A stretch of 30,540 nucleotides of DNA from Desulfamplus sp. (GCA_015232935.1 JADFYT010000005.1:1-30540), one strand, 5' to 3'. Shown: positions 1-8,816, numbered from the stretch's first letter. Program-made: numbers and translations. Notes: generated from the letters alone by a model not told the origin.

Positions 1-2
1 GC

Positions 3-698
3 ATAAGGCCTCAAGATGCTCTAAATCATCCTACCTGGAGCATGGGAAGCAAAATAACAATTGATTCGGCAACCCTTATGAACAAGGCTCTGGAGATTGT
101 GGAGGCGGTGCATCTTTTTAATGTTCCTGTTTCTGATATTGAAGTTCTTGTACATCCACAGAGTATTGTCCACTCAATGGTAGGATTCAGTGATGGGTCA
201 GTGATGGCACAGATGGGCATGCCTGATATGAAGGCTGCCATATCCTATGCCCTCTCATGGCCGGAAAGGCTGGATTTGAAACTTGAGTTTCCTGATTTTG
301 CTGCTTTGGGAAGTCTTTTTTTTGAACAGCCTGATAAAGACAGATTCCCTTCCCTTGATTTTGCAGTCAAAGCCTGCATGGAGGGGGGCACCCTTCCTGC
401 TGTCATGAACGCTGCCAATGAGATTGCTGTTGATGCTTTTTTAAATCACCGGATTGATTTTCCCACTATATTCACAATAATTGAAGAAACAATGAATATG
501 CATAGCAAGATTGACAGCAGCATTCATAGAGATATTGCTCACAGATCTGGTGCCAATAAGGAAATAATGGATTCTAAGTATAAAAAAACGGATAATGGGG
601 ATGGCTTCAGGCCTCAAAACTACACTCTTGATGACGTTGTCAAATCCGATGCATGGGCAAGAAAAACCGCACTGGATCTGATCAAATCTTTTAGGTAA
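3..698 (+). CDS. dxr: 1-deoxy-D-xylulose 5-phosphate reductoisomerase, C-terminal part (cut by window start)
   Basis: Dxr (IspC) converts 1-deoxy-D-xylulose 5-phosphate to 2-C-methyl-D-erythritol 4-phosphate with NADPH in the cytoplasmic MEP isoprenoid pathway. The frame is already open at base 3 and enters in the family motif HPTWSMGSKITIDSATLMNK (about 27-107), so the ATG at 42 is internal, not the start. About 231 residues are present, against roughly 400 in the complete family, so the NADPH-binding N-terminal domain lies outside the window. The conserved MNAANEIAV segment follows at about 400-430. Between that and the C-terminal helix (DDVVKSDAWARK) is a hydrophilic stretch at about 505-630, rich in Ser, Asn, Asp and Lys, that is longer than I expect for the family. 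rseP follows after 19 nt, a common dxr-rseP arrangement. Identification is firm; the insert judgement is from memory of the family. Confidence 0.95.
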   Translation: MRPQDALNHPTWSMGSKITIDSATLMNKALEIVEAVHLFNVPVSDIEVLVHPQSIVHSMVGFSDGSVMAQMGMPDMKAAISYALSWPERLDLKLEFPDFAALGSLFFEQPDKDRFPSLDFAVKACMEGGTLPAVMNAANEIAVDAFLNHRIDFPTIFTIIEETMNMHSKIDSSIHRDIAHRSGANKEIMDSKYKKTDNGDGFRPQNYTLDDVVKSDAWARKTALDLIKSFR

Positions 699-717
699 TG
701 ATAAAATAAGGAATATT

Positions 718-1791
718 ATGGGACATTCTTTGTTTGCATTTGTTGTTGTTCTTGGGATTCTTGTCTTTTTTCATGAACTTGGTCATTTCCTTTTAGCCCG
801 TTTTTTTGGCGTGGGAGTTGAGACCTTTTCTTTAGGGTTCGGGCCTAAAATTTATAAACGCAAGGTAGGAATGACAGAGTACTGCATCTCTGTTATACCC
901 TTGGGAGGGTATGTCAAAATGGTTGGGGAAGAGCCGGATCAAGCGGTTTCACCCAAAGATATCGAGCTCTCCTTTAGCCATAAGACGCTCTTCCAGAAGG
1001 CTATGATTGTTGCGGCAGGACCGCTGTTTAATTTTTTTCTTGCCTTTCTGATTTTTTATACGATTGCACAGTTCTCAGGGCTTTATATAGTCAAGCCGGT
1101 TGTCGGTGATGTCGGAGAAAACACGCCTGCCCATCAAGCAGGTATTTTGCCTGATGACATCATTGAGTCAGTGCAGGGAAAAGCTGTTAAGTCATGGGAT
1201 GATATGGTTGATATCATTGGCAATGGCACTGGCGAATCCATTGAAATTGTGATCTTGCGCAATGGATCCAAATTTTCTTTAATGGTAACTCCGGAGATCA
1301 AGACGGTCAAGAATCTCTTTGAAGAAGATGAGAAGCGTTACATGATAGGCATATCTGCCAAGGCCGGTGAGATTGAGCATATTCCCTTGAATCCATTGCA
1401 GGCATTTGGAGAGGGGGTAAAACAGACATGGAGAATATCCTCGCTTACCATTATCTCTGTTATTAAAATTTTTCAGGGGACAGTTCCTACAGATACCCTT
1501 GGCGGTCCTATTATGATTGCCCAGATGGCAGGTCAACAGGCAGAGGCTGGAATCATCAATCTTGCCTTTTTTATTGCGATGCTCAGTATCAATCTTGGCA
1601 TTATCAATCTGTTTCCAGTGCCGGTTCTTGATGGTGGCCATCTCTTGTTCTTTGGTATGGAAGCTCTTACCGGCAGAACAATCAGTGACAAAATTCGTGA
1701 AAAGGCCAATCAGGTTGGAATAGCACTGCTGGTCGCTCTGATGGTCTTTGTCTTTTATAATGATATTGTAAGAATTTTCAATGGCGGATAA
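718..1791 (+). CDS. rseP: RIP-family site-2 zinc metalloprotease RseP
   Basis: This is an inner-membrane intramembrane protease (M50 family) that in other bacteria cleaves anti-sigma factors such as RseA and remnant signal peptides. The protein is 357 residues. The zinc site HELGH is at residues 19-23 in the first membrane helix. The third zinc ligand lies in the C-terminal motif NLFPVPVLDGGH, with Asp305. Between them is one PDZ domain (about residues 120-200), whereas E. coli RseP has two. Membrane helices are visible near residues 5-25, 95-115, 280-300 and 330-350. The start has an AAGGA ribosome site about 7 nt upstream. It lies 19 nt after dxr and overlaps purL by 11 nt, so it probably belongs to a dxr-rseP-purL-purQ operon. 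The substrate cannot be told from the sequence. Confidence 0.95.
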   Translation: MGHSLFAFVVVLGILVFFHELGHFLLARFFGVGVETFSLGFGPKIYKRKVGMTEYCISVIPLGGYVKMVGEEPDQAVSPKDIELSFSHKTLFQKAMIVAAGPLFNFFLAFLIFYTIAQFSGLYIVKPVVGDVGENTPAHQAGILPDDIIESVQGKAVKSWDDMVDIIGNGTGESIEIVILRNGSKFSLMVTPEIKTVKNLFEEDEKRYMIGISAKAGEIEHIPLNPLQAFGEGVKQTWRISSLTIISVIKIFQGTVPTDTLGGPIMIAQMAGQQAEAGIINLAFFIAMLSINLGIINLFPVPVLDGGHLLFFGMEALTGRTISDKIREKANQVGIALLVALMVFVFYNDIVRIFNGG

Positions 1792-4700
1792 AATGGTGAA
1801 TAAAATGATCTCCTGTATTGAAATCGCCCTTAAACCTGAGCTTCTTGACGCGGAAGCCAACGGGTTGAAGAAAAAGGCTCTTGAATATTACAATATTGAT
1901 ATTCAGGATGGACGTACCGTGAACCTGGTAACCATTGATGCTGACCTTTCAGAGGCAGAGCTTGAACTGGCAAGAAACCAGATTTTTACAAATCCGGTAA
2001 TACAGATATCCTCTCTTGTTTTGAACCCCTCTTCCAGCCTAACTTCCTTTGTTTTTGATACGGCCTCTCATGTTTTTGATACAGACTCCCATGCTCTTGA
2101 TACAAACTCTCATGCTCCACTGAATATCTATTTTGACTGGTGTATCTGGGTTGGATTCAGGCCCGGTGTCAGGGATAATGCCGCAAGTACCGCTATGGAA
2201 GCCATAAATGATTTGCTCAAGAGAGACTTTGCGGAAGGAGAGGGGGTCTATACCTCAAAACGTTACTGCATAAAAGGAGCTGACCTGACCCGTGGAGATG
2301 TTGAAAAGATCGCGGGTGAACTTCTTGCAAATCCCATAATCCAGCAATGGAAGATTTTTTCAAAAGATGAGTGGGAAACCAAACAGCACACGGTTCTTGC
2401 AATACCCAAAGTGGCTCTTGACCATGAACCATCATTTGAAATTATCAACATTGAATCTGACGAGATGCTTGAGAAGATAAGCCATGAACGAAATCTTGCA
2501 CTTAATCCAAGAGATATTCCTGTCATCAGAAGCTATTTTCTCAATGATAATGTCGTAAAATCAAGGCGTGAAGCGGGGCTTTCAGGAAAAGATTCGAATC
2601 TTTCAGGAAATTCAGATTCAGAAAACTGTTCAAAAAATGAGACAGTGGAAGCTAAGACAGCCATTGAAGGCCCGACTGATGTGGAGATTGAATATATTTC
2701 CCAGTCCAGAAGCGACCATTGTAACCACAACACATTTCGGGGAATTTTTAGATACCATGATCCTTCAACTGGCGAAAATGTTGTGGAAGATAACCTGTTC
2801 AAGACCTATATCCAGGAACCGACCCTGAAACTCAAAGAGGAAAAGGAGTGGGTGGTCTCGGTTCTGTGGGACAATGCCGGCGTGGGCTCCTTTGACAATG
2901 ACCACAACTATGTGATTACCGGCGAGACTCACAACTCGCCTTCAAATATGGAGGCTTACGGCGGAGCTATTACCGGAATTGTGGGAGTTTACCGGGATCC
3001 TATGGGAACCGGTCTTGGCTCAAAGCTCATAATGGGAAGTTACGGTTTTTGTACAGGGCCAATTGATTACTGTGGCCCCTTAAAAGCAAACCTGCATCCC
3101 AGAAGACTTTTGGACGGAGTGGTTGAGGGGGTAAAGGATGGTGGAAACAAAAGCGGTGTTCCAACCACATTTGGCCAGACGCTCTTTGATGAAGGGTACA
3201 TGGGAAAAAGTCTTGTTTTTGTAACCGCACTTGGCATCATGCCCAAAAAGATCGGCGAAAGACCGAGTCATGAAAAAAAGACAGAGCCAGGTGATCTGAT
3301 TGTGATGAGTGGCGGCAGGGTTGGAAAAGATGGTATTCATGGAGTCACGGCATCATCAGAAGTCCTGTCAGAGAACACACCGGCAGGTCATGTTCAGATA
3401 GGCGATCCATATACCCAGAAAAAGATGCACGATTTTCTGCTCGTTGCCCGTGATGAGGAGCTTTTTGATTTTATCACGGATAATGGTGGTGGCGGATTGT
3501 CTTCATCTGTTGGAGAATCCGCCATGATAAGCAATGGTTGCGAGGTCTGGCTTGACAGGGTTCCTTTGAAATATGAGGGGCTTGATATGTGGGAGATATG
3601 GGTCTCTGAATCCCAGGAACGCATGACCATTGCTGTAAAACCACAAAAAATCAACAGGTTTATGGAGCTTTCAAAAGAGCATGAGGTAGAGAGCACTGTA
3701 ATTGGCAAATATACAGATACCGGAAAACTTCATATAAAATATCATGATAAAACCTGTGCCTGGGTAGATATGGATCTTCTTGAAAAGGGATTTCCAAAGT
3801 GGGAATTTGACGCGGTATGGATTTCACCAACTCAGCGCGGGTTCACAGAGCCTGTACTTAAGGAGCCACATGACTATAACACCCTTATCTGTGACATGCT
3901 TTCAAGACCCAATATCTGCTCGAAGGAGTGGATAACAAGGCAGTATGACCACGAAGTGCAGGGAGGAAGCGTGGTCAAGCCATTAGTTGGCATCAACAGG
4001 GATATTCCGTCAGACGCTTCTGTTATCAGACCTGTTCTTGACTCTGTAAAGGGGCTTGCGTTTTCTCAGGCGATTTTGCCCTGGTACTCAAAAATAGATG
4101 CTTTTCATATGATGACCTGTACAATTGATGAGGCAGTCAGAAGAATTATTGCGGTTGGCGGCTCTCTTTCCCATATCGGCGGGGTGGATAATTTCTGCTG
4201 GCCGGATATTCAGTACCATCCTGTTAAAAATCCTGATGGAAAATTCAAGGCAGCCCAGCTTGTGAGGGCGTGTCGGGCATTGAAGGATTCCTGTCTTGCT
4301 TATGGTATTCCGCTTCTGTCCGGCAAGGACAGCATGTATGTAGATGGCTATCTTCAGGGGAAATATGGTGAATCCATCAAGGTCTCTGCTCTGGAGACTG
4401 TTCAGTTCTCTGTGACAGGTGTGGTTGAAGATTCAACAAAATGTGTAACTCTTGATCCTAAATTGCCAGGAGATCTTGTCTATGTTCTGGGCAGCACCTC
4501 AAATGAACTTGGAGCTTCTGAATATTATGAGCTTCTTGGAAAAACCGGTCTGAATGTACCCAAGGTCTGTTTTGACAGGTTCAAGGTTATTTACAGAGCA
4601 CTGGAAAAGGCTGTCTCTTCAGGTATTGTTGCTTCTGCCCATGCAATTGGAAGAGGCGGGCTTGCCACACATCTTGCGTTAAGTGCCATATCGTGCGGTT

Positions 4701-5131
4701 TGGGCATGGAGGTTGATCTGTCAAAAGTTCCGCTGGATGCTGCAAAACCTGATTGTGCCATTCCAGATAATGCTGATGGTGCCAATCAGGATAATTCTTA
4801 CGATGTCAGTCAAAATAAAAACGGCTGGCAAATCAAAAATACAATGCTTCTTTTTTCTGAGTCTGCCGGTCGGTTTATTGTAACTATTGCCCCTGAAAAT
4901 AAAACCTTGTTTGAAAAACTGTTCAGCGGAATGGCCTGTCGATGTATAGGCAAAGTTACCGAGGATCATTGCAATCTTGTGATTAAAGGCGTTTATAAAG
5001 ATCAGGGCACATGGCATCACGGCCAGGATACAGGGAGTCATGAGCAGGATAAAAACAGCGAAATCATTGCGGATATTTCTATTGAAAGTCTTGAATCGGC
5101 ATGGAAATCTCCCATGGGAGGTCTGATATGA
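1781..5131 (+). CDS. purL: Phosphoribosylformylglycinamidine synthase, large subunit with fused PurS-like region
   Basis: The enzyme makes FGAM from FGAR, ATP and glutamine-derived ammonia in purine synthesis. The product has 1116 residues. Residues about 9-75 and 125-200 look like two PurS-like halves (each starting with a KP/RP turn and ending in NPVIQ or NPIIQ). Two AIR-synthase-type catalytic halves follow. Motifs seen are SQSRSDHCNHNTFRG, GETHNSPS (most PurL have ETHNHPT), GGRVGKDGIHG and LLSGKDSM. The glutaminase domain is absent here and supplied by purQ next door. Extra hydrophilic inserts are visible: three 7-residue repeats at residues 91-111, a Ser/Asn/Glu-rich stretch near 265-300, an Asn/Asp-rich stretch near 985-1020, and a Gln/Asp/His-rich stretch near 1075-1095. 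The start at 1781 overlaps rseP; ATGs at 1793 and 1805 are alternatives. The stop TGA shares ATGA with purQ, implying coupled translation. Confidence 0.93.
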   Translation: MADKMVNKMISCIEIALKPELLDAEANGLKKKALEYYNIDIQDGRTVNLVTIDADLSEAELELARNQIFTNPVIQISSLVLNPSSSLTSFVFDTASHVFDTDSHALDTNSHAPLNIYFDWCIWVGFRPGVRDNAASTAMEAINDLLKRDFAEGEGVYTSKRYCIKGADLTRGDVEKIAGELLANPIIQQWKIFSKDEWETKQHTVLAIPKVALDHEPSFEIINIESDEMLEKISHERNLALNPRDIPVIRSYFLNDNVVKSRREAGLSGKDSNLSGNSDSENCSKNETVEAKTAIEGPTDVEIEYISQSRSDHCNHNTFRGIFRYHDPSTGENVVEDNLFKTYIQEPTLKLKEEKEWVVSVLWDNAGVGSFDNDHNYVITGETHNSPSNMEAYGGAITGIVGVYRDPMGTGLGSKLIMGSYGFCTGPIDYCGPLKANLHPRRLLDGVVEGVKDGGNKSGVPTTFGQTLFDEGYMGKSLVFVTALGIMPKKIGERPSHEKKTEPGDLIVMSGGRVGKDGIHGVTASSEVLSENTPAGHVQIGDPYTQKKMHDFLLVARDEELFDFITDNGGGGLSSSVGESAMISNGCEVWLDRVPLKYEGLDMWEIWVSESQERMTIAVKPQKINRFMELSKEHEVESTVIGKYTDTGKLHIKYHDKTCAWVDMDLLEKGFPKWEFDAVWISPTQRGFTEPVLKEPHDYNTLICDMLSRPNICSKEWITRQYDHEVQGGSVVKPLVGINRDIPSDASVIRPVLDSVKGLAFSQAILPWYSKIDAFHMMTCTIDEAVRRIIAVGGSLSHIGGVDNFCWPDIQYHPVKNPDGKFKAAQLVRACRALKDSCLAYGIPLLSGKDSMYVDGYLQGKYGESIKVSALETVQFSVTGVVEDSTKCVTLDPKLPGDLVYVLGSTSNELGASEYYELLGKTGLNVPKVCFDRFKVIYRALEKAVSSGIVASAHAIGRGGLATHLALSAISCGLGMEVDLSKVPLDAAKPDCAIPDNADGANQDNSYDVSQNKNGWQIKNTMLLFSESAGRFIVTIAPENKTLFEKLFSGMACRCIGKVTEDHCNLVIKGVYKDQGTWHHGQDTGSHEQDKNSEIIADISIESLESAWKSPMGGLI
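2051..2113 (+). repeat. Three in-frame 21-nt tandem repeats inside purL
   Basis: Units at 2051-2071, 2072-2092 and 2093-2113 encode VFDTASH, VFDTDSH and ALDTNSH. They sit in the linker between the two PurS-like halves of PurL. The phase (21 nt) keeps the reading frame. The copies differ at a few bases each, so the expansion is not brand new. Confidence 0.9.
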
Positions 5132-6033
5132 AACAGCAGGATATAAATGCCTGTGACAAGAGCAGGATAAAACGCAATAATGATACTCCTGATAACAAGA
5201 AAGTTAAAGCATTGGTGCTAACCGGATTTGGTCTCAACTGCGATATGGAAACCGCATACGCGTTTGAACTTGCAGGGGCTCAGGCACACAGGGTTCATAT
5301 TAACAGCCTTGTCAGCGGTAAAGCTGATCTGAATGACTTTCATATTCTTGCGTTTGGCGGGGGGTTCAGTTGGGGAGATGATCATGGTGCGGGCGTGATC
5401 CAGTCCTTGAAGCTCAAAAATCACATTGGCGAAAAAATTCTCTCTTTTGTCAATCAGGGTAAGCTTGTGATAGGTATCTGTAACGGGTTTCAGACCCTTG
5501 TCAACTTGGGGCTTCTGCCGGGCATTGACAAGGATTACAAGAGCCGGTCAGTTGCTCTTACCTGGAATGACTGCGGAAACTTCAGGGATCAGTGGATACG
5601 TATGACTGTGAATCCTGACAGTCCCTGCGTTTTTACAAAAGGATTTCAGACAAAAATATCTGACATTGAACTTCCTGTACGCCATGCACAAGGCAAATTT
5701 GTGACAGAAGCTTCTATTATTGAAAAACTTATTGAAAATAATCAGGTTGTTTTAAGATATGCTGACGAAAATCCAAATGGCTCAATTTATAATATTGCCG
5801 GCATTTGCGATTCAACAGGCCATGTTTTCGGGCTTATGCCTCACCCTGAAGCATATAACCATTATACCAACCACCCTGACTGGACAAGAAAAAGGGAAAG
5901 GATCAAGAGAGCATTTTGCAAGTCAGATGCAGATGAATCTATTCGAGCCAATGAGGTTTCAGAAGATAGAAGCCTGACTCCAGGTATCCGGATTTTTGTA
6001 AATGGTGTTAATTATATGGCTTCGAAAATATAG
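5128..6033 (+). CDS. purQ: Phosphoribosylformylglycinamidine synthase glutamine amidotransferase subunit
   Basis: PurQ is the class I glutamine amidotransferase that hydrolyses glutamine and passes ammonia to PurL. I place the start at 5128, not at the upstream in-frame ATG 5101, because GGGAGG at 5116-5121 is 6 nt before it and its ATG overlaps the purL stop as ATGA. The 301-residue protein has the nucleophile Cys118 in GICNGFQ and the His239/Glu241 pair in PHPEAYNHYTNHPDW. A glycine-rich FGGGFSWGDD turn lies upstream of the nucleophile. Oddities are an N-terminal charged extension of about 24 residues (rich in Lys, Asp and Asn) before the usual KALVLTGFGLNCD strand, and a C-terminal tail of about 35 residues after the catalytic region. 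It is the last gene of the dxr-rseP-purL-purQ unit and is followed by a terminator. Confidence 0.95.
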   Translation: MKQQDINACDKSRIKRNNDTPDNKKVKALVLTGFGLNCDMETAYAFELAGAQAHRVHINSLVSGKADLNDFHILAFGGGFSWGDDHGAGVIQSLKLKNHIGEKILSFVNQGKLVIGICNGFQTLVNLGLLPGIDKDYKSRSVALTWNDCGNFRDQWIRMTVNPDSPCVFTKGFQTKISDIELPVRHAQGKFVTEASIIEKLIENNQVVLRYADENPNGSIYNIAGICDSTGHVFGLMPHPEAYNHYTNHPDWTRKRERIKRAFCKSDADESIRANEVSEDRSLTPGIRIFVNGVNYMASKI

Positions 6034-6072
6034 CTTGATTTTGCTGCATATTATTAAGTTTATGGAGTTGTT

Positions 6073-6125
6073 AAAACCGATACCATACATAGTGGTTTCG
6101 GTTTTTAATTTTTTTTTTTTTTTTT
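6073..6125 (+). terminator. Rho-independent terminator after purQ
   Basis: AAAACCGATACCA (6073-6085) pairs with TGGTTTCGGTTTT (6093-6105), 12 of 13 positions, with a 7-nt loop. A nearly pure T run extends to 6125. This ends the dxr-purQ transcript. Confidence 0.9.
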
Positions 6126-6146
6126 CATTTTCTCTGAACCTTACCC

Positions 6147-6175
6147 TTGCACAATTGTCTATTCTGGTGTAATTC
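6147..6175 (+). promoter_or_regulatory. Possible sigma-70 promoter for the PilB/GspE-type gene
   Basis: TTGCAC at 6147-6152 and TAATTC at 6170-6175 are separated by 17 nt and lie between the purQ terminator and the next gene. The -35 box matches the consensus at 5 of 6 positions; the -10 box is weaker. Confidence 0.4.
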
Positions 6176-6265
6176 CAATGTTATTCGCAATTGTAATTAA
6201 AAGGTCATAGTCAGATTCTCAGTCCCCTGAATCATTAAAATCAGAATGCATTTTTGTGGTAAATT

Positions 6266-8104
6266 ATGGTTTCATCAAAAAAAATCTGTTCAATACTTGT
6301 AAATGCGGGAATTATCTCTGCTGTCCAGGCAAAAAATGCCTTGCAGAAGGAAAATATTACAAAAGAGCGGATTCTTGCGGAGCGAGAGAGGAAAAGAGAG
6401 AGTGCCGGTGCTGTCAATATAGTGGATACACCCATAACTTTTATTGATGTTCTGCTCCTGCTTAAGGTAAGAAAAATTGACAACCCTGAACTTCCTGTTG
6501 AAGAGGATACTATTTATGAGACCATAGCCTCTGCCCTTGATGTCCCTTATAAAAAAATAGATCCTCTCAAACTTGACCTGAACCTGGTCACCAGAACTAT
6601 CCCAAGATCCTTTGCCATGAAACATCTGCTTCTTCCTTTGGAGATGCATGACGGGCGTCTGGTTGTTGCAACAATTGACCCTTTTAACCATGAGGCCATT
6701 GCAGATGTTGAACGGGTAACCAACCTGAAAGTTCTGCCTGTAGTCAGTTCAAAATCTGATATAAAAAAGATGATTTCAGAGTGCTTTGGTTTCAAACACT
6801 CGATCAGTGCGGCTGAAGATCATTTTTCCACTTCCGGAGTGGAGCTTGGCAACCTTGAGCAGTACGTACGCCTGACATCATCTGATGAAGTTCCCTCAAC
6901 AGATCAGCATATTGTAAATGCTGTAAATCACCTTTTTTCCTACTCGTTTGAGCAGCGGGCAAGCGATATCCATATTGAGCCAAAACGGGAGACATCCATT
7001 GTCAGAATGAGAATTGACGGGGTTCTTCATACGGTTTATAAACTTCCCAAAAAGGTTCACAATGCTGTTATAAGCAGAATCAAAACTCTGTCCGGCCTTA
7101 ATATGGCGGAAAAACGAAGACCACAGGACGGTCGCATCAAAACGGAAAAAGACGGTGTTGAGGTGGAGATCCGCGTTTCAAGTATTCCGGTGGCTTTTGG
7201 CGAAAAAGTGGTAATGAGGATTATGGATCCGGCCGTACTTTTCCAGAATCTTGAGGAGCTTGGATTTGCAGATGATGATTACAACAAGTATAAAAAACTT
7301 GTAAAGATGCCCCACGGCATTATTCTGGTTACCGGCCCAACAGGAAGCGGCAAGTCAACAACCCTCTATTCCACCTTGAGGCTTCTGTCGTCTCCCGAGA
7401 TTAATATTACCACAATAGAAGAGCCTATTGAGATGATTCATGAGGATTTCAATCAGATTGCGGTTCAGCCGGCCATCGATGTTACTTTCGACACCATACT
7501 GAGAAATATTCTTCGTCAGGATCCTGATATCATAATGGTAGGAGAGATAAGAGATCTCCAGACCGCACAGAGTGCGATTCAGGCCGCACTTACAGGGCAC
7601 CTTGTACTTTCAACCTTGCACACAAACGATGCTGCCTCTTCTATTACGCGCCTTCTTGATCTTGGAATACCACCATTTCTGGTGCACTCTTCTCTGACCG
7701 GTATTATTGCCCAGAGACTTGTAAGAACCATCTGCCCATTCTGTACGGAGAATTTTGAAATGGATATCCGTGAAATGAATGCCATGGGTTTTAATCTTAA
7801 TTATGACAAGGTTATGCTCCATAATGGCTATATGTCCAGCAGCGGCAATATTACACTTAGGCGTGGCAAAGGTTGTGTCCAGTGCAGGTACACAGGTTAC
7901 AAGGGCAGAAAAGCTGTTTTTGAGGTATTACCCTATTCAGAAAATTTAAAGAAAATAACATCTGCTGATGTTAATATCTCGGAATTGAGAAAAATTTCTG
8001 AAAAAGAGGGATTTGTATCCTTGCGAGACAGGGCAATCACAAAGATGCTTGCTGGAGAGACCACCTACCAGGAAGTCCTGAAGGTGACATGGGAGCATAA
8101 TTGA
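6266..8104 (+). CDS. Type II secretion / type IV pilus assembly ATPase (GspE/PilB/MshE type)
   Basis: This 612-residue hexameric ATPase family powers assembly of type IV pili or type II secretion pseudopili at the inner membrane. Domains in order are: a charged N-terminus (1-65), an MshEN/T2SSE_N-like domain (about 70-175, the type that binds c-di-GMP in MshE), the N2 region (about 205-330) and the RecA-like ATPase. Walker A is GPTGSGKS at residues 357-364 (Lys363). The Walker B motif DIIMVGEIRD and the His box GHLVLSTLHTNDA follow. A zinc-binding pair of CxxC motifs (CPFC and CVQC) lies near the C-terminus, as in GspE and PilB. No pilin, GspF/PilC or secretin gene is adjacent, so which machine it serves is open. 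The start codon has only a weak ribosome site; an upstream in-frame TTG is blocked by a stop. Confidence 0.9.
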   Translation: MVSSKKICSILVNAGIISAVQAKNALQKENITKERILAERERKRESAGAVNIVDTPITFIDVLLLLKVRKIDNPELPVEEDTIYETIASALDVPYKKIDPLKLDLNLVTRTIPRSFAMKHLLLPLEMHDGRLVVATIDPFNHEAIADVERVTNLKVLPVVSSKSDIKKMISECFGFKHSISAAEDHFSTSGVELGNLEQYVRLTSSDEVPSTDQHIVNAVNHLFSYSFEQRASDIHIEPKRETSIVRMRIDGVLHTVYKLPKKVHNAVISRIKTLSGLNMAEKRRPQDGRIKTEKDGVEVEIRVSSIPVAFGEKVVMRIMDPAVLFQNLEELGFADDDYNKYKKLVKMPHGIILVTGPTGSGKSTTLYSTLRLLSSPEINITTIEEPIEMIHEDFNQIAVQPAIDVTFDTILRNILRQDPDIIMVGEIRDLQTAQSAIQAALTGHLVLSTLHTNDAASSITRLLDLGIPPFLVHSSLTGIIAQRLVRTICPFCTENFEMDIREMNAMGFNLNYDKVMLHNGYMSSSGNITLRRGKGCVQCRYTGYKGRKAVFEVLPYSENLKKITSADVNISELRKISEKEGFVSLRDRAITKMLAGETTYQEVLKVTWEHN

Positions 8105-8110
8105 ACGAGT

Positions 8111-8221
8111 ATGGCTGATTTCCAACCCCCAAAAGTACTTCCCTGTTACTCCCTGCAATCCAGAATCGTAATGATTAGAATCCATTTTTACGCAAACAAT
8201 GAAAAGAATTTCGGTAAATAA
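8111..8221 (+). CDS. Possible 36-codon leader ORF before the HD-domain gene
   Basis: An ATG at 8111 opens a 36-codon frame that ends with TAA at 8219-8221, overlapping the ATG at 8221. That ATG opens a 15-codon frame whose TGA overlaps the HD-gene start (ATGA at 8265-8268). No convincing ribosome site precedes 8111 (the nearest is GGGAG about 15 nt upstream). It resembles no family I recognise. It is listed because it could feed ribosomes into the downstream gene; it may equally be chance. Confidence 0.2.
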   Translation: MADFQPPKVLPCYSLQSRIVMIRIHFYANNEKNFGK

Positions 8222-8272
8222 TGAAGAGAATTATGCCAAACAATGAAGATAATTACGGCAAACAATGAAAAA
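8193..8272 (+). repeat. Four 22-nt tandem repeats ending at the start codon of the HD-domain gene
   Basis: ATGAA occurs at 8199, 8221, 8243 and 8265, exactly 22 nt apart, within units of the form CAAACAATGAAGA-AATT-CGG (imperfect). The fourth ATG is the start of the HD-domain gene. Because 22 is not a multiple of three, the ATGs fall in different frames. Mini-ORFs from 8199 and 8221 are 15 codons each and end in TGA overlapping the ATG two units downstream. Confidence 0.9.
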
Positions 8273-8816
8273 AATAATAGATTTTCTATTTGAGACCAAT
8301 ATGTTAAAGGAGTTGAGCCGTTCTGGCTACGCTTTTCTTGGTTCTGGAAAAGAGAGCGTTGCAGAGCACTCTTTTATGACAGCCATGATCTGTTTTGTAA
8401 TATCTCGGATGGAACCAGGTATTGACACTGAAAAGCTGATTACCATGGCACTGATTCATGATCTTCCTGAGTCCAGGACTGGAGATATGAACTATGTCCA
8501 GAAAAAATATGTCACTGCCCTTGAATCAAAGGCTGCCGATGACATGGCTGCCGGACTTCCGTTTGGCAACGAGTTGATTTTGATTCTACAGGAGTTTAAT
8601 GAGGCTACTACCCGTGAAGCCATGCTTGCAAGAGACGCTGATCAGCTATCTTTTATTCTTGAGTTGAAAAAATGCCATGATACAGGTGCAAAATCACCTG
8701 CTAAATGGCTGCCTTTTATTATGGAGAGGCTGAAAACTGATACCGGTAAAAAACTTGCACAGAGTATAATGGATTCAAAATGGGATGACTGGTGGTTTGG
8801 CAACTACTCTGAATAG
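8265..8816 (+). CDS. HD-domain phosphohydrolase, YfbR/HDDC2-like
   Basis: This is a small cytoplasmic HD-superfamily protein of 183 residues; relatives such as YfbR hydrolyse deoxynucleoside 5'-monophosphates. The metal-binding set is visible: His35 in VAEHSF, the His65-Asp66 dyad in MALIHDLPESRTGD, and a further Asp in the LARDADQL helix. Glu69 and Asp74 of the second motif also fit the family. The C-terminus ends in a Trp-rich segment (KWDDWWF). The start lacks a good Shine-Dalgarno sequence and lies at the last of four 22-nt repeats, with ATGA overlap to an upstream mini-ORF, so translation by reinitiation is plausible. It lies 77 nt before the HD-GYP-like gene on the same strand. The exact nucleotide substrate is inference only. 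Confidence 0.85.
   Translation: MKKIIDFLFETNMLKELSRSGYAFLGSGKESVAEHSFMTAMICFVISRMEPGIDTEKLITMALIHDLPESRTGDMNYVQKKYVTALESKAADDMAAGLPFGNELILILQEFNEATTREAMLARDADQLSFILELKKCHDTGAKSPAKWLPFIMERLKTDTGKKLAQSIMDSKWDDWWFGNYSE

Noticed and set aside
1279..1860. A 193-codon minus-strand frame opposite rseP and the start of purL
   Set aside because: Antisense shadow of rseP; translation is low in recognisable structure and the region is fully explained by the two plus-strand genes.
5101..5127. Upstream ATG as the purQ start
   Set aside because: The ATG at 5128 has GGGAGG at 6 nt and the ATGA overlap with purL; the 5101 codon has neither.
6256..6691. Short plus- and minus-strand frames over the start of the PilB/GspE-type gene
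   Set aside because: They are out-of-frame shadows of the ATPase gene, whose own N-terminal domain and motifs are clear.
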